NCBI GenBank assembly: GCA_945907065.1
Contig: CAMDSC010000003.1
Coordinates: forward strand, 62,001-126,000
Reading direction: 5' to 3'
DNA length: 64,000 nt
Origin: Chitinophaga pinensis
Lineage (GTDB): Bacteria > Bacteroidota > Bacteroidia > NS11-12g > UBA9320
The notes under the pieces are model-generated. The model was not told the origin of the DNA. It saw nothing but the letters and a program-made list of their open reading frames with translations, and ran no database searches. Below are positions 34,553 to 41,675 of the stretch, piece after piece. How positions within the stretch are numbered: position 1 is the stretch's first letter; the number at the start of each line of letters is the position of its first letter. Both the position numbers and the translations under genes were made by a program.

Positions 34553-35554
34553 CTACCTAATTCTTAAAAAAGCTTTCGCCATTGCCAGACCTCGTATCTG
34601 CAATTCCAAATATTCGCATAGCATTTCAAAACTTTCTTTTGCAGGTTTTAGCAAAGCTGAGGCTTGACCATAAATAGCATTTGAATTAATTTTTTCAGTT
34701 AAATAATATCCATCCAAAAAGGTTTTTACACCTCCAGATATAATAAAATTTTGGCAGGAATATTTTTTTGAATCCTTTAATATTTCGTTTACAAATTCTA
34801 CCATTTCAATTGCAGTATGGCCAATATTGGCAACCGGTTCATAAACTTCTTTGCGTATTTCATTTCCTCGCAACATTTCCAACATTGCAAAATTAGTTCC
34901 ACCATGTGCCCCAAAATCTATAGCTTCTAAAGGCATTTTTATCAGACTTTTTAAACTTTCGGGTCCCATTCCTTGTCCTACTTCCTTTACTATTATTTTA
35001 AAATCAGCTTTATTTAATAATTCCTGAATCGTAATTAAAGGTGATTGACTAATTTGGTCTCCTTCAGGTTGCAGCCATTCCTGCAATGGATTGATATGAA
35101 CAATTAAACCTGTGGCTTCAGTTTTATCAATTAATACTTTAATTTTATCAATTTTGCCGGCCAACAAAAGTTCTTCAACCTGTGCTATACCTAGGTTGGC
35201 ATAAAGCGGCATGGCATCACCAATATATTTTCTTACTTTAAAATCTTCTAAAAATGTGCTGTCATCTAAAATAATTCGGCACGAGCCCAAACCCATACCC
35301 ATTTTATATTTTCCACAGGCTTTGGCTAAATTTTGATTAATAGTTTTAGCGTAATTGGTTCCACCGGTCATGCTGCTTACCCATATTGGAGCCCCTAATT
35401 CAGATTCCAAAAAATTGATTGGAGCTAATTTATTTTGAGGATGAGCTTGCAAAACAGGTTCGTAATAAAAACGATTATCCGTTTCCGACACTTGCGAAAG
35501 AAACGCCAAATCAATGTGATCGGCTTTGCGGGTTGAGGTTGTATCGGGGTGCAT
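34553..35554 (-). CDS. fni: Type 2 isopentenyl-diphosphate delta-isomerase
   Basis: FMN- and NADPH-dependent isomerase interconverting IPP and DMAPP. 333 residues from the ATG at 35554 (MHPDTTSTRKADHIDL). FMN/substrate motifs: SSMTGGTNYA, GLGSCR, HINPLQEWLQPEGD, VKEVGQGM, GAHGGTNFA, IISGGV. The open frame continues 64 codons upstream to 35746, but that part lies on the far side of a TAAATTTG promoter element and overlaps fabI, so it is excluded. First gene of the mevalonate group; divergent from fabI. Confidence 0.95.
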   Translation of the reverse strand: MHPDTTSTRKADHIDLAFLSQVSETDNRFYYEPVLQAHPQNKLAPINFLESELGAPIWVSSMTGGTNYAKTINQNLAKACGKYKMGMGLGSCRIILDDSTFLEDFKVRKYIGDAMPLYANLGIAQVEELLLAGKIDKIKVLIDKTEATGLIVHINPLQEWLQPEGDQISQSPLITIQELLNKADFKIIVKEVGQGMGPESLKSLIKMPLEAIDFGAHGGTNFAMLEMLRGNEIRKEVYEPVANIGHTAIEMVEFVNEILKDSKKYSCQNFIISGGVKTFLDGYYLTEKINSNAIYGQASALLKPAKESFEMLCEYLELQIRGLAMAKAFLRIR

Positions 35555-35569
35555 TTTTAATTTATGGTT

Positions 35570-35577
35570 CAAATTTA
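35570..35577 (-). promoter_or_regulatory. -7 promoter element of the mevalonate gene group
   Basis: TAAATTTG on the minus strand, 15 nt before the isomerase ATG at 35554; no clear -33 box. It supports the shorter protein start. Confidence 0.5.
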
Positions 35578-35641
35578 CTAATAAAGACAACTTTTTTGGT
35601 TCTTTGTTTTGACAAAACTTTAGAATACAACGACAATTGCT

Positions 35642-35649
35642 TAAAATTG
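35642..35649 (+). promoter_or_regulatory. Possible -7 element of fabI
   Basis: TAAAATTG followed by CAG, one mismatch from TAnnTTTG, ends 4 nt before the fabI ATG at 35654. Weak evidence alone; it fits the short-leader pattern seen at other genes here. Confidence 0.3.
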
Positions 35650-35653
35650 CAGA

Positions 35654-36469
35654 ATGGGAAATAATATTCTTAAAGGAAAGAGGGGCATCATTTTTGGTGC
35701 CTTGGACGAACGCTCGATTGCTTGGAAAGTAGCTGAAAGGTGCCACGAAGAAGGTGCAATATTTGTATTGACTAATGCACCTATTGCTTTGCGAATGGGT
35801 GAAATAAATAAACTCGCTGAGGCTACCAACTCTATTGTAATTCCTTGCGATGTAAGTTTGGATGCTGATATGAAAACCCTAGTGGAGCAAGCTACTGAAA
35901 AATTAGGAGGTAAGTTGGATTTTGTGCTTCATTCGGTAGGTATGAGTTTAAATATTCGTAAAAAAAATCCCTACACCGATTTGAATTATGATTTTATGCA
36001 TAAAACGCTGGATATTTCTGCTATCTCTTTTCATAGGTTATTGCAAACTTGTTTTAATATGGATGCTTTAAATGAATGGTCAAGCGTTGTTGGTTTAACC
36101 TATATAGCCGGCCAACGAGTATTTCCCGACTACAATGAAATGGCTGAGGCCAAATCTATGCTTGAATCTATTGCCCGCAGTATGGGCTACCATTATGGAA
36201 AAGCAAAAAAAGTGAGGGTAAATACTATTTCTCAATCTCCAACAATGACTTCAGCCGGTTCAGGTGTCGGTGGTTTTGATTCATTTGTAACCTATGCCGA
36301 TCAAATGTCGCCGCTTGGTAATGCCTCCGCCGATGATTGTGCAAACTATTGTGTTTCCTTATTTTCAGATTATACCCGCATGGTTACCATGCAAAACTTG
36401 TTTCACGATGGTGGTTTCTCATTTACAGGAGTAAGCAGAGAGGTGATGGATATGATGAAGCCAATTTAG
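35654..36469 (+). CDS. fabI: FabI, enoyl-[acyl-carrier-protein] reductase
   Basis: NADH-dependent last step of the fatty-acid elongation cycle. 271 residues, SDR fold. Nucleotide-binding GALDERSIAWKVAE; HSVGMSL; the FabI Tyr pair and Lys in LTYIAGQRVFPDYNEMAEAK (Tyr, 10 residues on another Tyr, then x6-Lys); ISQSPTMTSAG in the substrate loop. Monocistronic: a strong terminator follows at 36493. Confidence 0.95.
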   Translation: MGNNILKGKRGIIFGALDERSIAWKVAERCHEEGAIFVLTNAPIALRMGEINKLAEATNSIVIPCDVSLDADMKTLVEQATEKLGGKLDFVLHSVGMSLNIRKKNPYTDLNYDFMHKTLDISAISFHRLLQTCFNMDALNEWSSVVGLTYIAGQRVFPDYNEMAEAKSMLESIARSMGYHYGKAKKVRVNTISQSPTMTSAGSGVGGFDSFVTYADQMSPLGNASADDCANYCVSLFSDYTRMVTMQNLFHDGGFSFTGVSREVMDMMKPI

Positions 36470-36492
36470 AAATTTATAAGTTTTTAATATTT

Positions 36493-36525
36493 AAAAACCT
36501 CTAAATACTGTTTAGAGGTTTTTTT
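36493..36525 (+). terminator. Rho-independent terminator of fabI
   Basis: Perfect 13-bp stem (36493-36505 with 36511-36523; core AACCTCTAAA), 5-nt loop, and a T-run to 36525. Confidence 0.9.
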
Positions 36526-36613
36526 ATGAATAAGAAAGAAAAAGTAAAATTGTCTTTTCGTTATATCTCTAGTTCCCTTCGATATTACCTTAGAAGTTTT
36601 GTTATATAAATCC

Positions 36614-36621
36614 TACTTTTG
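36614..36621 (+). promoter_or_regulatory. -7 promoter element of yidC
   Basis: TACTTTTG followed by CAGCC, 22 nt before the ATG at 36644. This is the same extended element as at prfC and tetR. Confidence 0.55.
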
Positions 36622-36643
36622 CAGCCGTTTTTAAAAACACTCA

Positions 36644-38434
36644 ATGGACAGAAAATCGCTCATAGGTTACGTACTGATATTTATAATTCTAATCGTAACA
36701 TTTTATTTTAATCAGCAGAATGCAATAGAAATGGAAGCCAGTGTAAAAACTGAAGATTCCTTAAAAGTTGTTGCACGAAAAACTGATTCATTAAATGCTC
36801 CTACTGCTGCTATAGTTAAGCAGGATTCAACCGCTTCAATAGTTGCCAAAAAAGTTGACACTTTGCCTGAGCAAAAATATTCTATTGAAAATGAAAAGCT
36901 TAAAATTGCTATAAGTAACAAAGGGGCTAAAATTTCGGGAGCACTTTTAAAAGGTTTAAAAACATTTGATTCATCAGATCTTTATCTTTTAAATAATCCA
37001 AACGATACCTTTAACTATAAAATTTATTTTAAAGATGGGGTAGTAAATACTTCCGATTTAACATTTGAGCTTGCAGCAAATTCTAAGAGTGCAATTATTT
37101 TAGAAGCACAAACCAATGGGGGAATTATAAGAGTTTCTTATAAACTTAAACCCAAAACCTATAATCTTGAATATTCTATGGAATTGGTTAATTGTAATAA
37201 TCAGATTCCACAAAGCCAAAATTATATTGATTTTAAATGGGTAAGCAACCTTGAACTCTTGGAGCATACGGTTGAAGATGAACAAGCAACATCTACTATT
37301 TTTTATAAATATAAGTCAGATGATGATGTTGAAAATTTATCAGTTTCAGAATCAGAAGATAAGAAACTTCAAAAAGGAGTTCAGTGGATTTCATTTAAAC
37401 AGAAGTTTTTTAACACTACTTTAATTTCCAAAAACGGGTTTCAGGATGCTGTAAATATTAATGTTGAGAAACCAATTGATGAAACCACAAATAGTATTAA
37501 AAGAATGACTGCTTCAGCGGTTCTTCCTTATGACTTTAAACCAAATGAAAAATATGAATTTGAGTTTTATTTTGGCCCCAATCATTATCCCACACTTTCG
37601 GCACAAAATATTGGGTTGCAAAAAATTATAACTCTTGGTTTTTTTGGATGGGTGAGTAAATTCATGATTATTCCAATTTTTAATTGGTTGGCCTCAATCA
37701 TTAATAATTTTGGGTTGGTTATATTAATGCTAACCTTAATTATTAAACTTATATTATTCCCGTTGGTTTATAAATCGTATGTATCTTCAGCCAAAATGCG
37801 AATTTTAAAACCAGAGATTGATGAAATAAAAGAAAAGTATGGTACGGATATGACCAAAGTACAACAGGAAAATATGAAGTTGTATAAGCGTGCCGGAGTT
37901 AGTCCAATGGGTGGTTGCTTGCCAATGTTGATTCAGTTACCCATTCTTTTGGCAATGTTCAATTTCTTTCCTGCAAGTTACGAATTAAGGCAAAAAGCAT
38001 TTTTATGGGCACATGATCTTTCCACTTATGATTCTATTTTAGAATTAGGCTTTAATATTCCTTTTTATGGTACTCATATCAGTTTATTCACTTTATTGAT
38101 GACGGTATCTACACTTCTATATACCCGAATGAATAATCAATTAACGGGTGTTAGCGGACAAATGAAATGGATAAGTTATTTAATGCCAATATTGTTTTTA
38201 GGTTTTTTTAATAACTATGCGTCAGGTCTTACTTATTATTACTTTTTGGGTAATATGATAACTTTTGGCCAAAATGTTTTAATCCGTAAATTCTTTGTGG
38301 ATGAAAATAAACTTCATAAGCAAATTGAGGAAAACAAAAAGAAACCTGTAGTTATTAAAAAATCAGGATTTCAAAAACGCTTGGAAGACATGGCGAAGCA
38401 AAACGCCGCTAAGACTAAAAATATTAAGAAATAA
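36644..38434 (+). CDS. yidC: YidC, membrane protein insertase
   Basis: 596 residues. An N-terminal TM (~5-22) is followed by a large periplasmic beta-sandwich domain (~75-340), then the conserved five-TM insertase core with KMIIPIFNWLASIINNFG-type entry, the SPMGGCLPMLIQLPILLAMF signature, and a C-terminal basic tail (KKPVVIKKSGFQKRLEDMAK) for ribosome contact. Inserts proteins into the inner membrane with or without SecYEG. Single gene with its own promoter element and terminator; not next to rpmH-rnpA as in many bacteria, which is normal for Bacteroidota. Confidence 0.96.
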   Translation: MDRKSLIGYVLIFIILIVTFYFNQQNAIEMEASVKTEDSLKVVARKTDSLNAPTAAIVKQDSTASIVAKKVDTLPEQKYSIENEKLKIAISNKGAKISGALLKGLKTFDSSDLYLLNNPNDTFNYKIYFKDGVVNTSDLTFELAANSKSAIILEAQTNGGIIRVSYKLKPKTYNLEYSMELVNCNNQIPQSQNYIDFKWVSNLELLEHTVEDEQATSTIFYKYKSDDDVENLSVSESEDKKLQKGVQWISFKQKFFNTTLISKNGFQDAVNINVEKPIDETTNSIKRMTASAVLPYDFKPNEKYEFEFYFGPNHYPTLSAQNIGLQKIITLGFFGWVSKFMIIPIFNWLASIINNFGLVILMLTLIIKLILFPLVYKSYVSSAKMRILKPEIDEIKEKYGTDMTKVQQENMKLYKRAGVSPMGGCLPMLIQLPILLAMFNFFPASYELRQKAFLWAHDLSTYDSILELGFNIPFYGTHISLFTLLMTVSTLLYTRMNNQLTGVSGQMKWISYLMPILFLGFFNNYASGLTYYYFLGNMITFGQNVLIRKFFVDENKLHKQIEENKKKPVVIKKSGFQKRLEDMAKQNAAKTKNIKK

Positions 38435-38457
38435 TTTTTTATTGAATTTCATATAAG

Positions 38458-38490
38458 AAGCCTTTGCCTTAATAGGTAAAGGCTTTTTTT
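38458..38490 (+). terminator. Rho-independent terminator of yidC
   Basis: 11-bp stem AAGCCTTTGCC / GGTAAAGGCTT (one G-U pair) with a 6-nt loop and a T-run to 38490. Confidence 0.88.
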
Positions 38491-38571
38491 TAGTTTTACT
38501 TTGTAAAAAAAATAGAAATCGAAAATTTATTAATACCTTCAAATAAAAATAAATATTAAATTAATTATCAT

Positions 38572-39378
38572 ATGAAAAAGAATCAAATACTTCTGTTTTT
38601 AATATCATTTTCAGTATTTCAAAGTTGCGTCAAAGTTCCTATTACTGGACGTAGGCAAACCAATCTATTGCCTGAAAGTGACTTAATGGCCATGGCGCTG
38701 ACCAATTATAATCAAGTATTATCCGAAAGTAAAGTGGAAACTACCGGAGTAAATGCTGAGAATGTAAAAAGGGTAGGAGAAAGAATTTCAAAATCTGTTA
38801 CTGATTATATGAATTCTCACGGATTCTCAAAGCGAGTTGCTAATTATTCATGGCAATTTTCAGTTATTGATGACCCAACAATAAATGCATGGTGCATGCC
38901 CGGTGGAAAGGTTGCTTTTTATACCGGAATATTGCCATTGTGCAAGGATGAAAATGGTATAGCAGCAGTTATGGGTCATGAAATAGCTCATGCCATAGCT
39001 CGTCATGGAAACGAACGTATGAGCCAAGGATTATTGTTACAATTAGGTGGTGTGGCACTGGATGTGGCAACCAGCACTAAGCCTGAGGAAACTCGGCAAT
39101 TATTTCAATTGGCTTATGGTGTAGGGGCTAATGTTGGAGTAATGTTACCTTATTCACGTAAGCATGAAAGTGAAGCTGACAGAATGGGACTTGTATTTAT
39201 GGCAATGGCAGGATATGATCCTAATCAAGCACCATTATTTTGGGAACGAATGAGTAAATTAGGAGGGAGTAAACCTCCAATGATATTAAGTACACATCCA
39301 TCGGATGAAAAACGAATTATTGACCTTAAGAAAAATATGCCAGAGGCTATGAAGTATTATAAACCAAATGGGAAATAA
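38572..39378 (+). CDS. M48-family zinc metalloprotease lipoprotein
   Basis: 268 residues. Lipobox FQSC at the end of the signal peptide (residue 19), then PITGRRQTNLLPESDLMAMA, the BepA/LoiP-type opening. Zinc motif HEIAH at 136-140 and the third-ligand region HESEADRMG (~198-205). BepA-like periplasmic proteases act in outer-membrane protein quality control; no TPR domain is fused here, so LoiP-like is closer. ATG start; ends ~16 bp before a shared hairpin. Confidence 0.92.
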   Translation: MKKNQILLFLISFSVFQSCVKVPITGRRQTNLLPESDLMAMALTNYNQVLSESKVETTGVNAENVKRVGERISKSVTDYMNSHGFSKRVANYSWQFSVIDDPTINAWCMPGGKVAFYTGILPLCKDENGIAAVMGHEIAHAIARHGNERMSQGLLLQLGGVALDVATSTKPEETRQLFQLAYGVGANVGVMLPYSRKHESEADRMGLVFMAMAGYDPNQAPLFWERMSKLGGSKPPMILSTHPSDEKRIIDLKKNMPEAMKYYKPNGK

Positions 39379-39394
39379 AATCCTTTTTTTAAAT

Positions 39395-39435
39395 ATAAAA
39401 TCCTTCATAATTATTCTAATCATGAAGGATTTTAT
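39395..39435. terminator. Bidirectional hairpin between M48 and M42 genes
   Basis: Perfect 14-bp stem (39395-39408 with 39422-39435; core AAAATCCTTCAT), 13-nt loop, A-run before and T-run after, so it can serve both convergent genes. Confidence 0.8.
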
Positions 39436-39449
39436 AATATAATTTTTAT

Positions 39450-40520
39450 CTACTTAATGTATCTAAAATCGTGGCCTGCTTTTAATTGAAGCAAGGTTTC
39501 ATACATAAGTTTGATAACGTTGTCCATATCGTCTTTATGAATGGTTTCTACAGTGGTATGCATATATTTTAAAGGAAGAGAAATTAATGCAGAAGCTACC
39601 CCTTCCGATGAATAAGCAAACATATCAGTATCAGTACCTGTGCTGCGCGAAGTAGCGTGACGCTGGTATGGAATTTTGTTTTTATCAGCCACTTCTTCTA
39701 ACATTTTTAATACATTATTATGAACTGCAGGTCCAATAGTTAAAGTTGGACCTTTACCACAAGCTATATCTCCCTGATCTTTTTTGCTATACATCGGTGA
39801 GGTGGTATCATGAGTAACATCGGTTACAATAGCCACATCCGGTTTTAACCGACGTGAAATCATTTCAGCTCCACGTAAACCTATTTCTTCCTGAACAGAA
39901 TTGACAACGTAAAGAGTAAAAGGAAGTTTCTTTTTATTTTCTTTAAGCATTCGGGCTACTTCAGCAATCATAAATCCTCCGATGCGATTATCTAAAGCAC
40001 GGGCTACAATAAAATCTTTATTGAGTTCCATCATTTCATCCACAAAGGTTATTACCGAACCAATTTGAATACCCATTTCCAATACTTCATCTTTGTTTTT
40101 TGCACCGCAATCAATAAAAATATTTTTCAAGGTAGCGTGTTCTTCTTTTCCAGGTTCACGCACATGGATGGCAGGCCAACCAAATAACCCTTTTACAATA
40201 CCTTTTTTACCATGAATATTTACTCGCATACTTGGTGCAATCTGATGGTCGGAACCACCATTCCGTATAACATAAATATATCCTTCAGGAGTAATGTAAT
40301 TTACAAACCACGAAATTTCATCAGCATGGGCTTCAATGACTACTTTATAATTTTTTCCGGGATTAATAACTCCTACAGCCGTTCCATATGTATCAACGAT
40401 ATAATCATCAGTATAGGGTTTTATATAATCTAACCATATTTGTTGGCCTGAATGTTCATGCCCTGTTGGTGAGGCATTATTTAGATACTCTTTTAAAAAT
40501 TTCTTTGATTCTTTTCTCAT
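39450..40520 (-). CDS. M42-family metallopeptidase (glutamyl aminopeptidase type)
   Basis: 356 residues, cytoplasmic, of the TET/DAP-type aminopeptidases that clear short peptides. Metal ligands and catalytic residues: His in VVIEAHADEI, Asp in ARALDNRIGG, Glu-Glu in VQEEIGLRG, Asp in IVTDVTHDT, His in KYMHTTVETI. Complete length. A TATTTTTG-CAGC promoter element lies upstream on the minus strand (40546-40553). Confidence 0.93.
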   Translation of the reverse strand: MRKESKKFLKEYLNNASPTGHEHSGQQIWLDYIKPYTDDYIVDTYGTAVGVINPGKNYKVVIEAHADEISWFVNYITPEGYIYVIRNGGSDHQIAPSMRVNIHGKKGIVKGLFGWPAIHVREPGKEEHATLKNIFIDCGAKNKDEVLEMGIQIGSVITFVDEMMELNKDFIVARALDNRIGGFMIAEVARMLKENKKKLPFTLYVVNSVQEEIGLRGAEMISRRLKPDVAIVTDVTHDTTSPMYSKKDQGDIACGKGPTLTIGPAVHNNVLKMLEEVADKNKIPYQRHATSRSTGTDTDMFAYSSEGVASALISLPLKYMHTTVETIHKDDMDNVIKLMYETLLQLKAGHDFRYIK

Positions 40521-40545
40521 TATAATATAGTGCTTGAATTAGCTG

Positions 40546-40553
40546 CAAAAATA
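40546..40553 (-). promoter_or_regulatory. -7 promoter element of the M42 peptidase gene
   Basis: TATTTTTG followed by CAGC, 25 nt before the ATG at 40520; no -33 TTTG found. Confidence 0.45.
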
Positions 40554-40614
40554 CAATTGTGTCATGGTTAAATAAAGTTTAATCCAATAGTAACTAATTG
40601 TATTATTAGAACCT

Positions 40615-40622
40615 TATTTTTG
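40615..40622 (+). promoter_or_regulatory. -7 promoter element of lipocalin-like gene 1
   Basis: TATTTTTG, 24 nt before the ATG at 40647. Confidence 0.45.
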
Positions 40623-40646
40623 CCAAAAATATAAACTAAAAAAATT

Positions 40647-41072
40647 ATGAAATTAACAAAAGGAATTATTTTAATCACCATTGCAATGTTTGCAATTGCT
40701 AGTTGTAAAGAATCCACAGATGATTCAACCCCTACTGCCAAAACAAAAACTGAATTAATCACTTCAGGTTCATGGATGGTATCGGATATGTTGATAAATG
40801 GATCAAGTTTATATGCCTTGTTTGAGGCATGTGAAAAAGATAATTTTATGACTTTTAAGACTAACGGAACTGTTATTACTGATGAAGGAGCCACTAAATG
40901 TGATGCTGCCGATCCACAAACTGATTCTCAAAATTGGTCTTTTAGTGCGGATGAAAAGAAAATAACTATTGATGGCGATCTTGGCGACCTAACAACACTA
41001 AATGCAACTGATATGGTAGTGACTATGATGGATTCAACTGCTGTTGTAGTTTTAAAATTAAAGAAAAAATAA
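40647..41072 (+). CDS. Lipocalin-like lipoprotein, copy 1
   Basis: 141 residues. Signal peptide with lipobox AIASC (Cys20), a short Ser/Thr-Asp linker, then one beta-barrel-like domain: GSWMVSDM, CEKDNFMTFKTNGTVITDEGATKCD, W-S-F, ITIDGDL. This is the pattern of the Bacteroidota lipocalin-like (DUF4923/Lipocalin_4) outer-membrane lipoproteins; ligand unknown. Its tandem neighbour at 41179 has the same length and is clearly a paralogue. Own promoter element and a perfect terminator. Confidence 0.8.
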   Translation: MKLTKGIILITIAMFAIASCKESTDDSTPTAKTKTELITSGSWMVSDMLINGSSLYALFEACEKDNFMTFKTNGTVITDEGATKCDAADPQTDSQNWSFSADEKKITIDGDLGDLTTLNATDMVVTMMDSTAVVVLKLKKK

Positions 41073-41090
41073 GGAATTCAATTTTATTCA

Positions 41091-41124
41091 AAAAAGCCAG
41101 AATATCTATATTCTGGCTTTTTTT
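41091..41124 (+). terminator. Rho-independent terminator after lipocalin-like gene 1
   Basis: Perfect 14-bp stem (41091-41104 with 41109-41122; core GCCAGAATA), TCTA loop, T-run. Confidence 0.92.
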
Positions 41125-41178
41125 ATTCGAAAAAATGAAACCCAAATTTTTTGGGTACTTTTACAAAAAAATAAACAC

Positions 41179-41604
41179 ATGAAAAAAACTAAACAAATTA
41201 TGATTATTGCATCCACTCTAGTATTAATTGTAAGTTGCAATAAAAAAACTGATGACACAACTCCGGTTTTTAAAACAAAAACCGAATTAATTACCACAGG
41301 ATCATGGATGATGTCTGATCATATAGTTGATGGTATTAGCGATTGGTCAATGATAAACGCTTGCAGTAAAGATGATTTTATGACCTTTAGCAAAAATGGC
41401 ACAGTAATAGAAGATGAAGGAGCCATAAAATGTGTTAGCGGAGTCCCTCAAACGACAACAGTAAATTGGGCATTTACGAAAGATGAAAAGAAAATTATAG
41501 TGGATGGTGATACCAGTAATTTAGACTTGTTAAATGAAACGTCTATTGAAATTTCTTTTAAAAGTGGTCCAGAATTATTTGTAATAAAATATAAGAAAAA
41601 GTAA
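41179..41604 (+). CDS. Lipocalin-like lipoprotein, copy 2
   Basis: 141 residues, collinear with the gene at 40647: lipobox LIVSC, KTKTELITTGSWMMSDH, ACSKDDFMTFSKNGTVIEDEG, INW-type core, IIVDGDTSNL, and a basic C-terminus. Roughly half of the residues match copy 1, so the duplication is not recent. Each copy has its own terminator, so the two are expressed separately. Function unknown. Confidence 0.8.
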   Translation: MKKTKQIMIIASTLVLIVSCNKKTDDTTPVFKTKTELITTGSWMMSDHIVDGISDWSMINACSKDDFMTFSKNGTVIEDEGAIKCVSGVPQTTTVNWAFTKDEKKIIVDGDTSNLDLLNETSIEISFKSGPELFVIKYKKK

Positions 41605-41621
41605 TTTTTTGTGAACATCAT

Positions 41622-41655
41622 AAAAAAAGTCGAAACAAAGGTTTCGACTTTTTTT
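41622..41655. terminator. Bidirectional terminator between lipocalin-like gene 2 and the SBBP cargo gene
   Basis: Perfect 15-bp stem (41622-41636 with 41641-41655; core AGTCGAAAC), AAAG loop, A-run and T-run on both sides. It serves the convergent gene ending at 41676 as well. Confidence 0.92.
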
Positions 41656-41675
41656 TATAACATTATTTTTGTGGT

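Noticed and set aside
34553-35746. Long form of the IPP isomerase starting at 35746
   Set aside because: The extra 64 codons overlap fabI and lie upstream of the TAAATTTG promoter element at 35570-35577; family length and motifs fit the ATG at 35554.
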